Shown: positions 35,464 through 48,039, numbered from the stretch's first letter. The stretch: DNA of 64,000 bases from Hedera helix (GCA_947179155.2 OX359266.1:16384098-16448097), one strand, 5' to 3'. Translations and numbers: made by a program. Notes: generated by a model not told the origin, from the sequence alone.

Positions 35464-36348
35464 ATGTCATTTTATTTGTGTGATTATAGGATACATGAGA
35501 TCAGACAGTTTAGTCACACAGGTGAGGAGGATTTCATAGATATCTATATAGATACTACACAGCCATTGGTGGTTGGATCTAGAAAGGATCCTGAGTCTGA
35601 TCTAGAGATTGAGAATAGAGAAAAGTCAGTCAGAGCTCGGGTGATAAGGCCCTACAATGAGGATGAGGCCAAGTCTAATGAGGAGGAGTCAACTGAGTAT
35701 GCTGATGACATAGGCACTACTGCCAGTGACATCATCGAGGAACTGACTACCAGGAACGATGTGCTAGAGGGTAAAGTTCAGCACTTGGAGGAGGAAAATC
35801 TAACCCACTAACAAATGGAAGATCAGTACAAGGTAGTAGCATATCAGTTCTCGGGCGAGAACACTGAGCTGAATAACAAGGTAGTTGACTTAGAGGAGCA
35901 GGTGCAGGGGTATGTAGATTCTGTTGAGCATATTGGGTTATTAGCCCATCAGGTGGTTGATCAGGATGTTGAGCTGCAGGCTAAGTTAGCAGAGTCAGAG
36001 GCTAAGTTAACAGAGGCTCAACTGAAGATTCAGCAGGTACAGGTTGAGAAAGATGTTATCAAGGCCTACTGGTAGGAGGCGATAGAGGGGATGATTGAGA
36101 TGGAGATTCAGAAGGATGCTGCACATGGTCAGATGCTTGAGCTAGAGGACGATGTTCGAGAGAAGAAGGTGAAGATCGATAGGATCAGTTATGTTTATCA
36201 CTCTTCATTCGACATATTTCAGAGTAGGATGTACTATTACTCATCTGAGAAGGGTCAGTCCAGACACACTATAAGTAGGAGCTTGGTGATTGCCATAGGG
36301 GATGAGGAGTATGATGATACAGTTCATCGGGGAATGCGTAATCAATAA
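35464..36348 (+). pseudogene. Coiled-coil ORF between primer site and gag (Tekay, copy 1), two nonsense mutations
   Basis: One frame of 295 codons from ATG 35464 to the stop at 36346-36348, with two internal stops: TAA at 35809-35811 (context LTH, stop, QMED) and TAG at 36073-36075 (context AYW, stop, EAI). Both look like CAA/CAG Gln codons changed by C-to-T. Residues 1-80 are acidic (EEDFIDIYIDTT, then NEEESTEYADD). Residues 85-240 are a long predicted coiled coil with repeated Leu/Val and Glu/Lys/Gln (LEGKVQHLEEEN, VVDLEEQVQGYVD, AKLAESEAKLTEAQLKIQQV). There is no zinc knuckle or catalytic motif. Its composition is richer in GC than its neighbours. It could be a Gag-like accessory or assembly protein; that is inference. 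Confidence 0.6.
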
Positions 36349-36506
36349 TAGTAGTTATTTTATATAGTTGTATGTATATAGATGCTGTAAAACCCATTTT
36401 TCTTTTGACAGGGGGTTAGTATGTTTGTAAATCCCAACTCTAGGAGTTTGTGGGATATGTTTATGTTAGATCCCATCTTTTGTAGCCTTTCAGGGATAGA
36501 GAACAA
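36349..36506 (+). other. Spacer between coiled-coil ORF and gag, ending at a rearrangement breakpoint
   Basis: It contains a pyrimidine-rich stretch with TTTTGACAGGGGG and phrases (AAATCCCAACTC, TTTGTGGGATATG) that also occur at 19990-20040 before the gag of copy 3. In that copy gag begins about 200 bases later; here the expected gag start is replaced at 36507 by inverted gag sequence. Confidence 0.55.
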
Positions 36507-38364
36507 CTCTAACCTCCTGGCCTTCCTTGCCTCGGTGTCTACCTAATGCCCGATGTAAAATAAATCTAGCCAATTTGTTTAACTTTGCTACATATTCAGC
36601 TACTGTCATGCTTCCTTACTTAAGCTCCAAGAATTTAACTTCCATCCTAGCTTGGACACTTTCTGAAAAGTAATTTTCGAAGAACAACTCCTTGAATCGA
36701 GTCTAAGAAAATTATTCCTTCTCCTGCTCTATTCTTATCCGCCTTCCACCAATAGTTTGCCTCCCATTTCATCATGAAAGTTGTTGTCCGATTTAGATAT
36801 ATGGAATTCACACGCAAGTATACGCGGTCAATCAAGTAATATAGTAAAAATAAGGTTGTCGAACCCACGAGGAACAATTACTAACAATTATGCTAACTAT
36901 TAATTTTATATTAATTCAGTTCTAATTAAACTTTAGCAAACTTGAATTATGAACTACTTAAAATTGAAGTTGGATTTAAACTAACTAATTAACTAATGAG
37001 AATGATTTATCAGATAATAAAAGGCTTTAAGATTACAATTTCCCCGTTGGATCACAATAATGGCATTATCTTAATTCCAATTACTTAATCATATGGATTG
37101 TTAACTGAGATCACTTATCTATTCACTAATCTCCGTCGATAACTAATAAAAAGATCCACTCCAACTTATAATGCTATAATTCTATGCAAAATTTATTAAA
37201 GCAGACTCATTAAGATCAAACTCTCAATATGTTACGTGTGATCTATAGGTATTTGCATCCTATATACTATCATGATACTCTTCCTAAGAAAAATAACAAA
37301 GTCACACGTTATTATACCCGGATCTATTCATAGATTTTCTTCGTCAATTCCATCTAAGAAATCAAATAACTGTTGATCAGACAATTATAAATTATTACAA
37401 GATATAACAACAAATCTACAAATTGATCAAATAATTGAAACTAAGATAATTTAATTAAAGTTCAACCACGGTTCCATTGTAATCCTAAAGAAGAATTTAG
37501 TTACACATTGTCATGAAAACCAAAATCAAATTAATATTAAAATTCATCAAAATTCAGAAGATAAAAGAAAAGGAATAATAGAAATTCTTCACTGCTGCGT
37601 TTCTCCTTCAGGAATCCTCCAATAGCTCAAAACCGTCACACTCCCTAATCCTTGGTTTCTCTCCTATATCTTCCTTCGTGGCTGACTTGAAGTCCTAGAA
37701 TCCATCTCTAAGTCAACTGCAAAAAACTAGCTTCCAACTCAGATTCGAATTGCTTCACGCGGTATTGGACAACTGGAATTACCGACCTGCGCCCCGGCGC
37801 CATCTTCATGCCTTGACACTGCGCCCCGGCTTGACCTCTCGAAGCCGTTTTCTGCAAATTAAACATAAAAACCAGTAAAATAGAACTAAAAGTACTTAAA
37901 GATAGCAAGTAATTAAGCCTAAAAATACCTAAATCGTAGGTATAACACCCACTCATCAAATACCCCCAAACTCAAGACTTTGCGTGTCCTCAAGCAAAAA
38001 TACTACTAATAAAATAAATAACTACACTACATGAATGCAATGCAACATAACTAATGTCTCGAGCACAAATCAACATAATCCATGAATATCAAACCTCAAA
38101 GATCTTAAATAATAACTTAGCCAAACTTCAAATTCTCGTTTTAGTCTAAAATCTAACATATCACCAATTTCATTTCACCCTCAACCCTTCCGTGTGTGTG
38201 TGAATTCAACATACCAAATCAGCTATCATTCTAACGCAACTCATGAATATCAATGCTCAAATAAAGATAATCACTCATATAACAATTTATTACCCCTCTA
38301 TACACTTGTTTTTACATTTTGCTATTCATCCTTTTTATTTACGAGTGCGTCTTACGCTCCATCT
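36507..38364. repeat. Left arm of a 1.86-kb inverted repeat
   Basis: Reverse complement of 39111-40967 with almost no differences; paired positions sum to 77474 at the outer edge and 77475 at the inner edge, so the arms differ by a single net base. From the outside in it holds inverted gag sequence (36507-36782), an Athila LTR (36783-37958), its purine-rich tract and 400 bases of Athila untranslated region. Confidence 0.9.
36783..37958 (-). repeat. Athila/Tat LTR, left copy in the inverted repeat
   Basis: Minus-strand TGATGAGTGGGTG start at 37958, preceded by AGTTTGGGGGTATT; end TCGGACAACA at 36783. It is the mirror copy of 39517-40692. It contains a GC-rich segment with two GCGCCGGGGCGCA-like phrases (37785-37830). 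Confidence 0.85.
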
Positions 38365-39110
38365 CGTATATGACTAACTCAGCATGTGCAATACCCATTT
38401 TCCTTAGGCTTTTCAAAATTACCCACGTAGCGAACTTTCCACCAGTGACTCCCAAACCAAATGGTTTTAGGGCACTAAATGTAGAGACACTCCTAAGGGC
38501 TTACTTGTTCGAGTAATAGAGGCCACGAAAACGGATTAGCTAACTGTTGCTCATATCTGTCCATTCTTCCTTTCATTTTTTTTTTTATTTTTTTCATTTC
38601 TATAAGACAGACATCGAAGCAAATGATCATTTTTTTATTTCATAAAATTTTTTTGTTCCAACAAGATAGAGGTTATCTAAATCTTTATCAAGCACCTAAA
38701 TCCACAAAGTTTGAATCAAAACTCAACTAACTTAATACATTGAATACGTGCAATTAAGAACCAAGGGTATCAAGCTCAACAAAATCAGTAGATTATGAAA
38801 GACTTCGACTTTAACGATCTAAATCCATCTTGCTAAGATTATTAAATAAAGACTCACAATTTCATCATTGGCTATCCTTAAATTTCATACATTAATTCAA
38901 TGCTCAAGTATTTCTACATGCAATAATAAATGATCCTATATGCAAATATTTTTGTGATTTTTAATTTTTTTAATTTTTCTTTTTTTTAAAAAAAAAATAA
39001 AATTAAATTAAAACATAACCTATATGCCATAAACTACAAAAAACTAATCAAAATCAACAACTAAAAATATGAACATGCAATATAAAAGTTCCTAAGGTTA
39101 TGCATAAAAA
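38365..39110 (-). mobile_element. Loop of the inverted repeat: Athila/Tat 3' untranslated region
   Basis: 746 unpaired bases. They are similar, in the same orientation, to 57244-57960 (for example GTAGCGAACTTTCCACC at 38428 and 57300), the 3' untranslated region of the minus-strand Athila element, so the loop belongs to the left, minus-oriented copy. No coding sequence. Confidence 0.65.
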
Positions 39111-40967
39111 AGATGGAGCGTAAGACGCACTCGTAAATAAAAAGGATGAATAGCAAAATGTAAAAACAAGTGTATAGAGGGGTAATAAATTGTTATATGA
39201 GTGATTATCTTTATTTGAGCATTGATATTCATGAGTTGCGTTAGAATGATAGCTGATTTGGTATGTTGAATTCACACACACACGGAAGGGTTGAGGGTGA
39301 AATGAAATTGGTGATATGTTAGATTTTAGACTAAAACGAGAATTTGAAGTTTGGCTAAGTTATTATTTAAGATCTTTGAGGTTTGATATTCATGGATTAT
39401 GTTGATTTGTGCTCGAGACATTAGTTATGTTGCATTGCATTCATGTAGTGTAGTTATTTATTTTATTAGTAGTATTTTTGCTTGAGGACACGCAAAGTCT
39501 TGAGTTTGGGGGTATTTGATGAGTGGGTGTTATACCTACGATTTAGGTATTTTTAGGCTTAATTACTTGCTATCTTTAAGTACTTTTAGTTCTATTTTAC
39601 TGGTTTTTATGTTTAATTTGAGAAAACGGCTTCGAGAGGTCAAGCCGGGGCGCAGTGTCAAGGCATGAAGATGGCGCCGGGGCGCAGGTCGGTAATTCCA
39701 GTTGTCCAATACCGCGTGAAGCAATTCGAATCTGAGTTGGAAGCTAGTTTTTTGCAGTTGACTTAGAGATGGATTCTAGGACTTCAAGTCAGCCACGAAG
39801 GAAGATATAGGAGAGAAACCAAGGATTAGGGAGTGTGACGGTTTTGAGCTATTGGAGGATTCCTGAAGGAGAAACGCAGCAGTGAAGAATTTCTATTATT
39901 CCTTTTCTTTTATCTTCTGAATTTTGATGAATTTTAATATTAATTTGATTTTGGTTTTCATGACAATGTGTAACTAAATTCTTCTTTAGGATTACAATGG
40001 AACTGTGGTTGAACTTTAATTAAATTATCTTAGTTTCAATTATTTGATCAATTTGTGGATTGGTTGTTATATCTTGCAATAATTTATAATTGTCTGATCA
40101 ACAGTTATTTGATTTCCTAGATGGAATTGACGAAGAAAATCTATGAATAGATCCGGGTATAATAACGTGTGACTTTGTTATTTTTCTTAGGAAGAGTATC
40201 ATGATAGTATATAGGATGCAAATACCTATAGATCACACGTAACATATTGAGAGTTTGATCTTAATGAGTCTGCTTTAATAAATTTTGCATAGAATTATAG
40301 CATTATAAGTTGGAGTGGATCTTTTTATTAGTTATCGACGGAGATTAGTGAATAGATAAGTGATCTCAGTTAACAATCCATATGATTAAGTAATTGGAAT
40401 TAAGATAATGGCATTATTGTGATCCAACGGGGAAATTGTAATCTTAAAGCCTTTTATTATCTGATAAATCATTCTCATTAGTTAATTAGTTAGTTTAAAT
40501 CCAACTTCAATTTTAAGTAGTTCATAATTCAAGTTTGCTAAAGTTTAATTAGAATTGAATTAATATAAAATTAATAGTTAGCATAATTGTTAGTAATTGT
40601 TCCTCGTGGGTTCGACAACCTTATTTTTACTATATTACTTGATTGACTGCGTATACTTGCGTGTGAATTCCATATATCTAAATCGGACAACAACTTTCAT
40701 GATGAAATGGGAGGCAAACTATTGGTGGAAGGCGGATAAGAATAGAGCAGGAGAAGGAATAATTTTCTTAGACTCGATTCAAGGAGTTGTTCTTCGAAAA
40801 TTACTTTTCAGAAAGTGTCCAAGCTAGGATGGAAGTTAAATTCTTGGAGCTTAAGTAAGGAAACATGACAGTAGCTGACTATGTAGCAAAGTTTAACAAA
40901 TTGGCTAGATTTATTCTACATCGGGCATTAGGTAGACACCGAGGCAAGGAAGGCCAGGAGGTTAGAG
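39111..40967. repeat. Right arm of the 1.86-kb inverted repeat
   Basis: It pairs with 36507-38364. Beyond its outer end (40968 onward) the Tekay gag-pol continues in plus orientation, so the right arm is in its native context and the left arm is the extra copy. Confidence 0.9.
39517..40692 (+). repeat. Athila/Tat 3' LTR inserted in gag, 1,176 bp
   Basis: It starts TGATGAGTGGGTG right after the purine tract GAGTTTGGGGGTATT and ends TCGGACAACA, where gag resumes (ACTTTCATGATGAAATGG). The end region has GTGGGTTCGACAACC and GCGTATACTTGCGTG, typical of plant Athila/Tat LTR ends. The element's 5' LTR and coding region are gone. Confidence 0.8.
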
Positions 40968-41420
40968 CAGGGACTGAAGCCCTAGGTTTTTAGCAGAGTC
41001 ACTATTCTTCAAATCAACACTATCTCAACCTTGTTAGAGAAAGCTATCATAGCAAAGGGTGGAACTGAAGCCCTAAGTAAGTACAACCAAGAGCGAAACA
41101 AGAATAAGGGTGATGGAGGAAGCAAAGAATGAAGCAATGGGGCCAGTAACTCGAACAAACACAAGTGAAACAACAATAGTTTGGGGACACCACAGGGAAA
41201 CGAATTGAAGTAAGGGAACAAGTCTAATAAGTGCGGGAAGAATCATTCTGGGGAATGCATGAAGGGCAAGAACGTCTATGATAATTGTGGGCAAGAAGAG
41301 CATATCGCCCCTAATTGTCCCAAACAAAATAAGGGAGGATGTTTCTCATGTGGAGCTGCAGACCATCAGATCAAAGATTGTCCCAAGAAGAAGAATGACG
41401 GAGGTAGTGGGAATAAGGGC
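40693..41420 (+). pseudogene. gag: Tekay gag, C-terminal half with zinc knuckles
   Basis: It resumes gag after the Athila LTR: FMMKWEANYWWKADKNRAGE, then, after frame changes, the TVADYVAKFNKLARF-like segment at 40865-40910 and a charged linker. Two zinc knuckles follow: one with the first Cys changed to Asp (DNCGQEEHIAPNC, near 41280-41318) and an intact CFSCGAADHQIKDC (41341-41382). Knuckles bind retrotransposon RNA. Stops lie at several positions between 40855 and 41225. Confidence 0.75.
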
Positions 41421-41789
41421 AGCAACAACAAGTTTATAATTGGAGGACCGGTGCAACAAAATAAGCTGACTGCACAGACTTTTAACATGACAGTGCAAGA
41501 TGCCGTGGAATCTAAAGACGTGATGTCAGGTATTATTCCGATCAATAATATAAATGCTTACGTATTATTTAACTCGGTTGCTACTTATTCATTTATGTCT
41601 AATAATTTCGCTAAACATTTAAAATTGCCTAAAGAAAAATTAGAAAACCTTATGAATATAGAAGTTGCTAATAAGGAAGTGATCCATGTCGAGTATATAC
41701 ATAGAAATTGTTGTGCTGAGATAAGAGGTCAAAATTTGTGTACGAATTTAATTTCGATACGCTTGGGGGAATTCGATGTTATACTTTGA
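41421..41789 (+). pseudogene. pol: Tekay aspartic protease region, active site altered
   Basis: In frame with the knuckles. The segment NAYVLFNSVATYSFMSNNFA corresponds to the gypsy protease active site, usually D-S/T-G-A; here Asp is Asn and Gly is Val, so it would be inactive. It is followed by the conserved CAEIRG and ISIRLGEFDVIL segments, ending in a stop at 41787-41789 where related proteins continue with G-MDWL. Confidence 0.75.
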
Positions 41790-43202
41790 ATGGATTGGTT
41801 ATTTAACCATGGAGCTGTAATTGATTGTCAGAAGAAGTGTATACACCTTAAGACACCAAATAAGTCTAATGTCATATTTTATAGCAGCAAATCGCCAAGA
41901 CAATCTTGTTGTCTAACGATGATGCAGACTAAAAAACTATTGAAGAAAGGATGTGTAAGATATCTGGCACATGTAGTGGATACACAAATGGTGAATCCTG
42001 AGAAGAAACAAATACCAGTAGTTAGGGAATTCATGGATGTTTTTCAAGATGAACTAACAGGTTTTCCTCCAGATAAGGAGATAGAATTTGTGATTGATTT
42101 GGTACCGGGGACAGCGTCGATATCAAAAGCACCATATAGGATGGATCCCATAGAAATGAGGGAGTTGATAGTACAGTTATAAGAATTATTAGATTGGAAT
42201 TATATTAAACCTAGTGTTTCTCCATAGAAAGCACCTATGTTATTTGTAAAGAAGAATGATGGATCAATGAGGCTTTGTATAGACTATAGAAAGTTGAACA
42301 AAGTAACGATTAAGAACAAGTACATGTTGCCATGAATTGACGATTTATTTGATCAACTAAAAAGGACAAACTACTTTTTAAAGATTGACTTCTGGTTATT
42401 ATCAGTTAAAAGTAAGGAAGGAGGATATACCAAAGACAACATTCAGAACTCATTACGGCCATTATGAGTTTCTGGTAATGTCGTTTGGATTGTTGAATAC
42501 GCCAGTCGCATTTATAGACATGATGAATAGAGTGTTCATGTAGTAGTTAAACAAGTTTGTAGTTGTGTTCATTGACGATATTTTGGTTTATTCCAAGACC
42601 GAAGATGAACATGCCAAACATTTAAGATTTGTATTAGAGATAATAAGGAATGAGCAGTTGTGTGCAAAATTTTCAAAGTGTGAATTTTGGTTAGAGAAAG
42701 TTCAATTTCTAGGTCACGTTATTAACAAATAGGGGGTTTTCGTGGATCATGCAAAAGTAGAAGCGGTGATTAATTGGGAACAACCAAGAATGCCGACAGA
42801 GATTAGAAGTTTCTAAGGATTAGCGAGTTATTAGCGAATATTTATCAAAGATTTTTTGAAGATAACAGCGCCGTTAACAAATTTGACAAGGAATACAGTA
42901 AAATATGTATAGACGGAGAAATGTGAGGAAAGTTTTCAGGAGTTGAAGAAATAAATTAGGGAGGCATATGTGTTGACTTTACCAGACAATACGGGAGGTT
43001 TTACGGTCTATAGTGATGCATCGCACAAGGGACTAGGATGTGTGGTTATGTAGAACGGTAAGGTCATTGCATATACGTCACGATAATTAAAGTATTATGA
43101 GAAGGGATACCCTACCCATAACTTGGAATTGGCAGCGGTAGTGTTTGCCCTTAAAATTTGGAGGCATTATTTTTATAGGGAAAATGCGAGATATTTACAT
43201 AT
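41790..43202 (+). pseudogene. pol: Tekay reverse transcriptase and RNase H, broken by stops and an insertion
   Basis: Reverse transcriptase copies the element RNA; RNase H removes the template. Visible motifs: MDWLFNHGAVIDC, REFMDVFQDELTGFPPDKE, APYRMDP, RLCIDYRKLNKVT, YYQLKVR, MSFGL, the catalytic FIDDILVYSK (the FxDD form) near 42565-42600, KCEFWLEKVQFLGH, then RNase H from FTVYSDASHKGLGC to THNLELAAVVFALKIWRHY. At least ten stops, many TAG or TAA at expected Gln or Trp codons, and a frameshift near 42380. At 43202 an Athila solo LTR with target duplication CATAT splits RNase H; it continues at 48449. Confidence 0.85.
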
Positions 43203-44012
43203 TGACAGTCGTTTTCACGATTGCTATTAACGTGCAAGTATACACGGCCTTCAAGTAGTAAAGAGTATTTCTATGTCGATCCCACAGAGAGTTATAATAA
43301 TGTTATCCAAATATTATTCTTCACACAATCGAATCCTATTTAAACTATGATTAAAGATGTTGATGTTTGTTAACACAGATTCTTAAACTAAATAAAACTT
43401 GTAAACAAATATTAGATTTAAACAAGCTAAGATCACAACTTCACTCACTACCTCATTTAAACCTCACACCCATCTTTTCAATGCTAAGATCGAACGAATG
43501 ATAACCTGAGAATATAAGCAACCATAAACCTCTTTCGAAAGTTAAATGATTCATACCCTACTAATTAGTTCACTATATTCCTACGTGACCTAAATTAGTA
43601 AGATGGCAATAAAAGCAACTCTCAACTAGGCTACACAAGGTACTCCGGTATATTCTTATCCGAGATACGAGTTAGGCACTCCATCCGAAGATAAAGATTC
43701 CCACAAGTGCTATCATGCTTTAGGTCAAGTTATTTAATCCATTTTCCAATATCATAAATAACACCAAGTCACATATAAAGTACATAAACCATACATGAAG
43801 AACAGAGCATGATAAGCATTCATTTTCAATCCATACACATCAAAAAGAGATATATTCAATTAAAACCAAGTAAAGAGCTCCATTGTAATCCTAGAAATGA
43901 AGTTAGTTCATAGCTTTAGAAATAACTTTCATTAACCAAAGAGTGAGCATGTTTGGACTCCAAAAGCTAATAAATGAATAAGATAAAGACTCTTAAATAC
44001 AATGAGTTTAAT

Positions 44013-47000
44013 TGTGACACCCCCAAATTCAAGTACTTGTACCTGGAACTTGGTGTTCACGAATCCGTACATCCATACACCTCTAAACAATATAATATAC
44101 TAATGCGGAATGAAATAAACATGTATTGTTTATAGAAAGGTTCACTACATGTCCTGAGGTTCGTAACCTTAATAAAATACATCACGAATTTAAATATATA
44201 AAAGATGGTTTGTGTTACATGTCATCAGAGATAAACAAAAATATATTCTTAGGCAATAAATCCCAAAACATCTAGGGTTTCAGCTTTCCTTTGCCTTTAT
44301 CAACCTTCGAACTCTCAGGTTTAATTGCAATATATTTCATGACATAGCAAGATTGAGCAACTAGCTTGCTCAACAAGTTTTAATGGAATAAATATAAGGA
44401 ATGTCATGAATGAATAAAAATAAATAACTCAAAGGATTTAGAAACAATAATATCATTGGTATAATCAAAGCTCAAATGATAAAAGACAATTGATTATTTA
44501 AATGCTGAGTGGTCAAACAGACCATGAACATCTGCTTGAGGGATCAATCACTTGATATACCCCCTTAAGTTATAATCTCAGAACTGTACTTGAGGGGATC
44601 GGCCTCTTGTACACTATGTATATGCATAACATTTAATTCTATTTGTATCATGTATCTGATACTTATGTTACTCCCCATTCAGGGTTGTTCTTCTCAGTCT
44701 AGGAATCCATACCACTATGGTTTGGATAGCTTTTAAAATTCAACATGTATATGTCTAGCCGAACAAAGGCATAGACTTTATCTCTAAACAGATCATGAGC
44801 TCAAACACTTTGAGTATTTCATGATTTAATAATAGAACATGTAATTCAACTGCACTATGTGTGAATGACAATAATCTCGATATAGAATAATTTACAACAT
44901 TAAACCACTTAGCATATAGTAAAGAAAGATAACTCGAGTTTGAGTTAGGGAACTTGCCTGGTTGTCGAATTACGACTAAATGCTTAATATAATTCTCTTT
45001 CAGAAAATCTAACATTGATAAGTCAGTCTACCGATTAGTATAACACATAATTGCTCACTTAAACATTTAAATTTATTATTTACTTCTCATTTAATTACCT
45101 AAAATTATCACATAATACAAACATCTTATTGACTTGGTTAATCTACTTAATTTGATTCTAAGTAATTGACTTAACTGTCAAATATTACTTCTCTCTAAGT
45201 AATATTAATTAAAACATCCCTCGCTTAACTATTTAAACTATTAAACAATTTATTTCAATTGTTTTAGTACCTCATTTATCATTGTTATAATAAATGATAA
45301 CTATTATTAATTGTTATTACACAATAAATAATTATTCATGTGCTAATAATCTTCCTTATTTATCATTAATTGATAATTAAATGTTAAATAATTAACTTAC
45401 TTATTTTAATCTTCTTTAATCATTATTTAACATCAATTAAATAATAATAAATCAATTAATTATCCTTACTTATTATTTAATCTTAATTAAATAATAAATA
45501 ATTTATTAACTTAATCCTCATTTAATTATTATTTAATGTTAATTAAATAATAATTAATTAATTAATCAATTACCCTTACTTATTATTTAATCTTAATTAA
45601 ATAATAAATAAATAATTTATTAATTCAATCCTCATTTAATTATTATTTAATATTAATTAAATAATAATTAATTAATCAATTACCCTTACTTACTATTTAA
45701 TCTTATTTAAATAATAAATAATTAATCCTTTAATTTAATCCTCATTTAATTATTATTTAATGTTAATTAAATAATAATTAAATGCATAATTATCTTTATT
45801 TATTATTTAAATAATAAATAATTAATTTATAAATTTTATCTTTGTTTAATTATTATTTAATATTAATTAAATAATAATTAGTTAATTACTTATCTTTATT
45901 TATTATTTAATTTTCAATTAAATAATAAAAAATTAATTTATTCACTTTATCTTTCTTATATTATTATTAACTACTTGAATCACATATTTATTATTTAATA
46001 ATAATTTATTAGTAATTTTATCTAATTACTAACTAATTAATAGTTAATTAGTGTACTCTTTACACCTTAAATACTATTTAAAATAATAATTTCTTAATTA
46101 ATCATACTTATTATTTAATATTACTTAAATAATAAGTAATTAGTAGTTTTATGATTTTTCAGAAATTAAAAATATTAATTTAGCATTTTTCGTTTAATTA
46201 GTAAGGTTTAATCAACCATTAATTCTAATAAATGTTAAATGACATAAAATTTCAGATTTAATTTTTTTATAATATTCTTTATAAAATTACAAGCATTTTC
46301 TCTTTTGGAACCAACCCAAGAACCGGCCTAAAAATGCCCAAACCGGCCCCACCTAGAAATCATGAAAAATCGAAAAAGGTTGAACCGGTTGATTTATTTC
46401 TTAAAATAGGCAGAATGTTTTTTATGATTTCCGAATTTGGGGACTTCCATGAAAACTTGAATATCTTGAGTTCTATAACTCCGATTGAGGTCTATTAGGT
46501 ATCGATGGATTCATATCTTTTTGAACTACAAGATTCCATTATCAAACATCAAATTTGGATTTGTTTTGGTTACTGAAATTAGCTCCAAACCGGACTATTA
46601 CGCACAGCCTTAAAATTAGTGGGGTATTTTGGTAGAAAATCCATATCTTGCTCATTTTAAATCGGATTTAAGTCATTCAACTTGGAGAATCTTCATATTT
46701 TATAGATATAACACCCAAAATTGACGGATCATAAATCCAACTTACGGATCGTGAATAGTAATTCCGGTAAGGGGCTGCTATGTTTTTGGTTATGTTGTTT
46801 TCGTCGGTAAAAATGATTCCAAAGGTTTTTGTCAAACTTTTTGTCATAAACGCATACAAATACATGATCCAAACCCATGAAGCTCTACTCTAGCATGTCA
46901 AGTATGTTTCTAACTAACAAGAGTTTCAAAATTATTTTCCTAACATAAAAATCACATTTTTGACATAAAGAGCATAAGATTAGGGTTTTTAAGGGTGTTT

Positions 47001-48039
47001 TACCTTAAACTCTTAGATGCTCTTGATCTTAGCTTTCCATAATAAGAAATGAGATTTGTTGGCATCTACACCACTCCTACAAGCTGCCGAGCTCCTTCAA
47101 TGAGGGTCTTGGTGATTTTTTTGTGATGGAAACTTGGTAGAAATGGAAGAGAAATGGAGTATTTACTAGCTTGCTTCCTCTCTAGCTTCTTCTCTCTCTT
47201 TATCTAACTTAAATACATAAAATGACCAACATTGGGAGTGTTGGGTGATGTTATATTTAAATATAATTGTTAAGTGAGCTTAACCCCTTAATTAAGCCTA
47301 CTTTGACTACATTAGTCTAATCTATTCCAACCAAGACCCATGAATTAGGGAGGGATCTTGGGAACTTGCTTCCAAGGAATTTTTTTAAAGTTTTCATGGA
47401 GCCTATAACCCACTTTAGGGGCTAAATAAGGGCCGCTGCTGCAACCTATATATATATATATAGATATATAATTAATTTTTCCTTTTATTTTTCCAACTTT
47501 GGTGAGTACTTTTATATATATAATGGGTCACTAAAATTCCAACTTAGATAATCCATTTGGGCTCCTATATCATACTAGATTGGGCTTAGAAAAATAATTA
47601 AAATGGACTCCAATTTGGGCCCTTTAATTAACTAGTGGGCTAATTAATTTAATTAACCTTGCAAAAATTATAATTCCTTAGTTAAATAATTAATTAGACT
47701 TGAAAAATATTCAATTTAGTTAGTCCATTAATTATTTAATTAATTTGAACTCTTAATTGGAATTTTAAATATTTTTTCCCCTCCCTATTAATTAGTGAAC
47801 ATACTAATTAATTTACTCAATATATTACACAAACTATATTCAATTTAATTGAATATTTAATTAATTTCCCAATTCTCGATTTCTCGATATTAATTAACTC
47901 TAGGTTAGTCCACTAATTATTTATAGTTTATTAGTGGGTCACCTTTAATTTAATTTCTACCGCGTGTCACATATTTATGTGAATTTAATAATCACACGTC
48001 GGTTTAAATTTATTCGCAAACATATTCTCGGTCCTTACA
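44013..48039 (-). mobile_element. 4,027-bp solo LTR of a Tekay-like family
   Basis: Minus-strand start TGTAAGGACCGAGAATATG at 48039, end TTTGGGGGTGTCACA at 44013, with a perfect 5-base target duplication TTAAT (44008-44012 and 48040-48044). It carries the shared TAGCAAGATTGAGCAACTAG/TTGCTCAACAAG block (44344-44380) and the CTTGAGGGGATCGGCCTCTTG block (44591). A leader-like CT-rich and AGGGTTTTTAAGGG region lies at 46980-47210. An unusually long LTR, within the range known for Tekay/Del elements. Confidence 0.9.
45466..45955. repeat. AT-rich tandem array, about 108-bp period, each unit self-complementary
   Basis: Units start at about 45466, 45574, 45681, 45791 and 45891 with CTTACTTATTATTTAAT or TCTTTATTTATTATTTAAT. 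Each contains ATTATTTAATNTTAATTAAAT followed by AATAAT, a perfect or near-perfect palindrome. It lies inside the 4-kb solo LTR. Confidence 0.7.

Noticed and set aside
36647..36877. A conserved 76-residue gene present twice in opposite orientation (also 40597-40827)
   Set aside because: The duplicate is part of the large inverted repeat and spans an LTR end and the wrong frame of gag.
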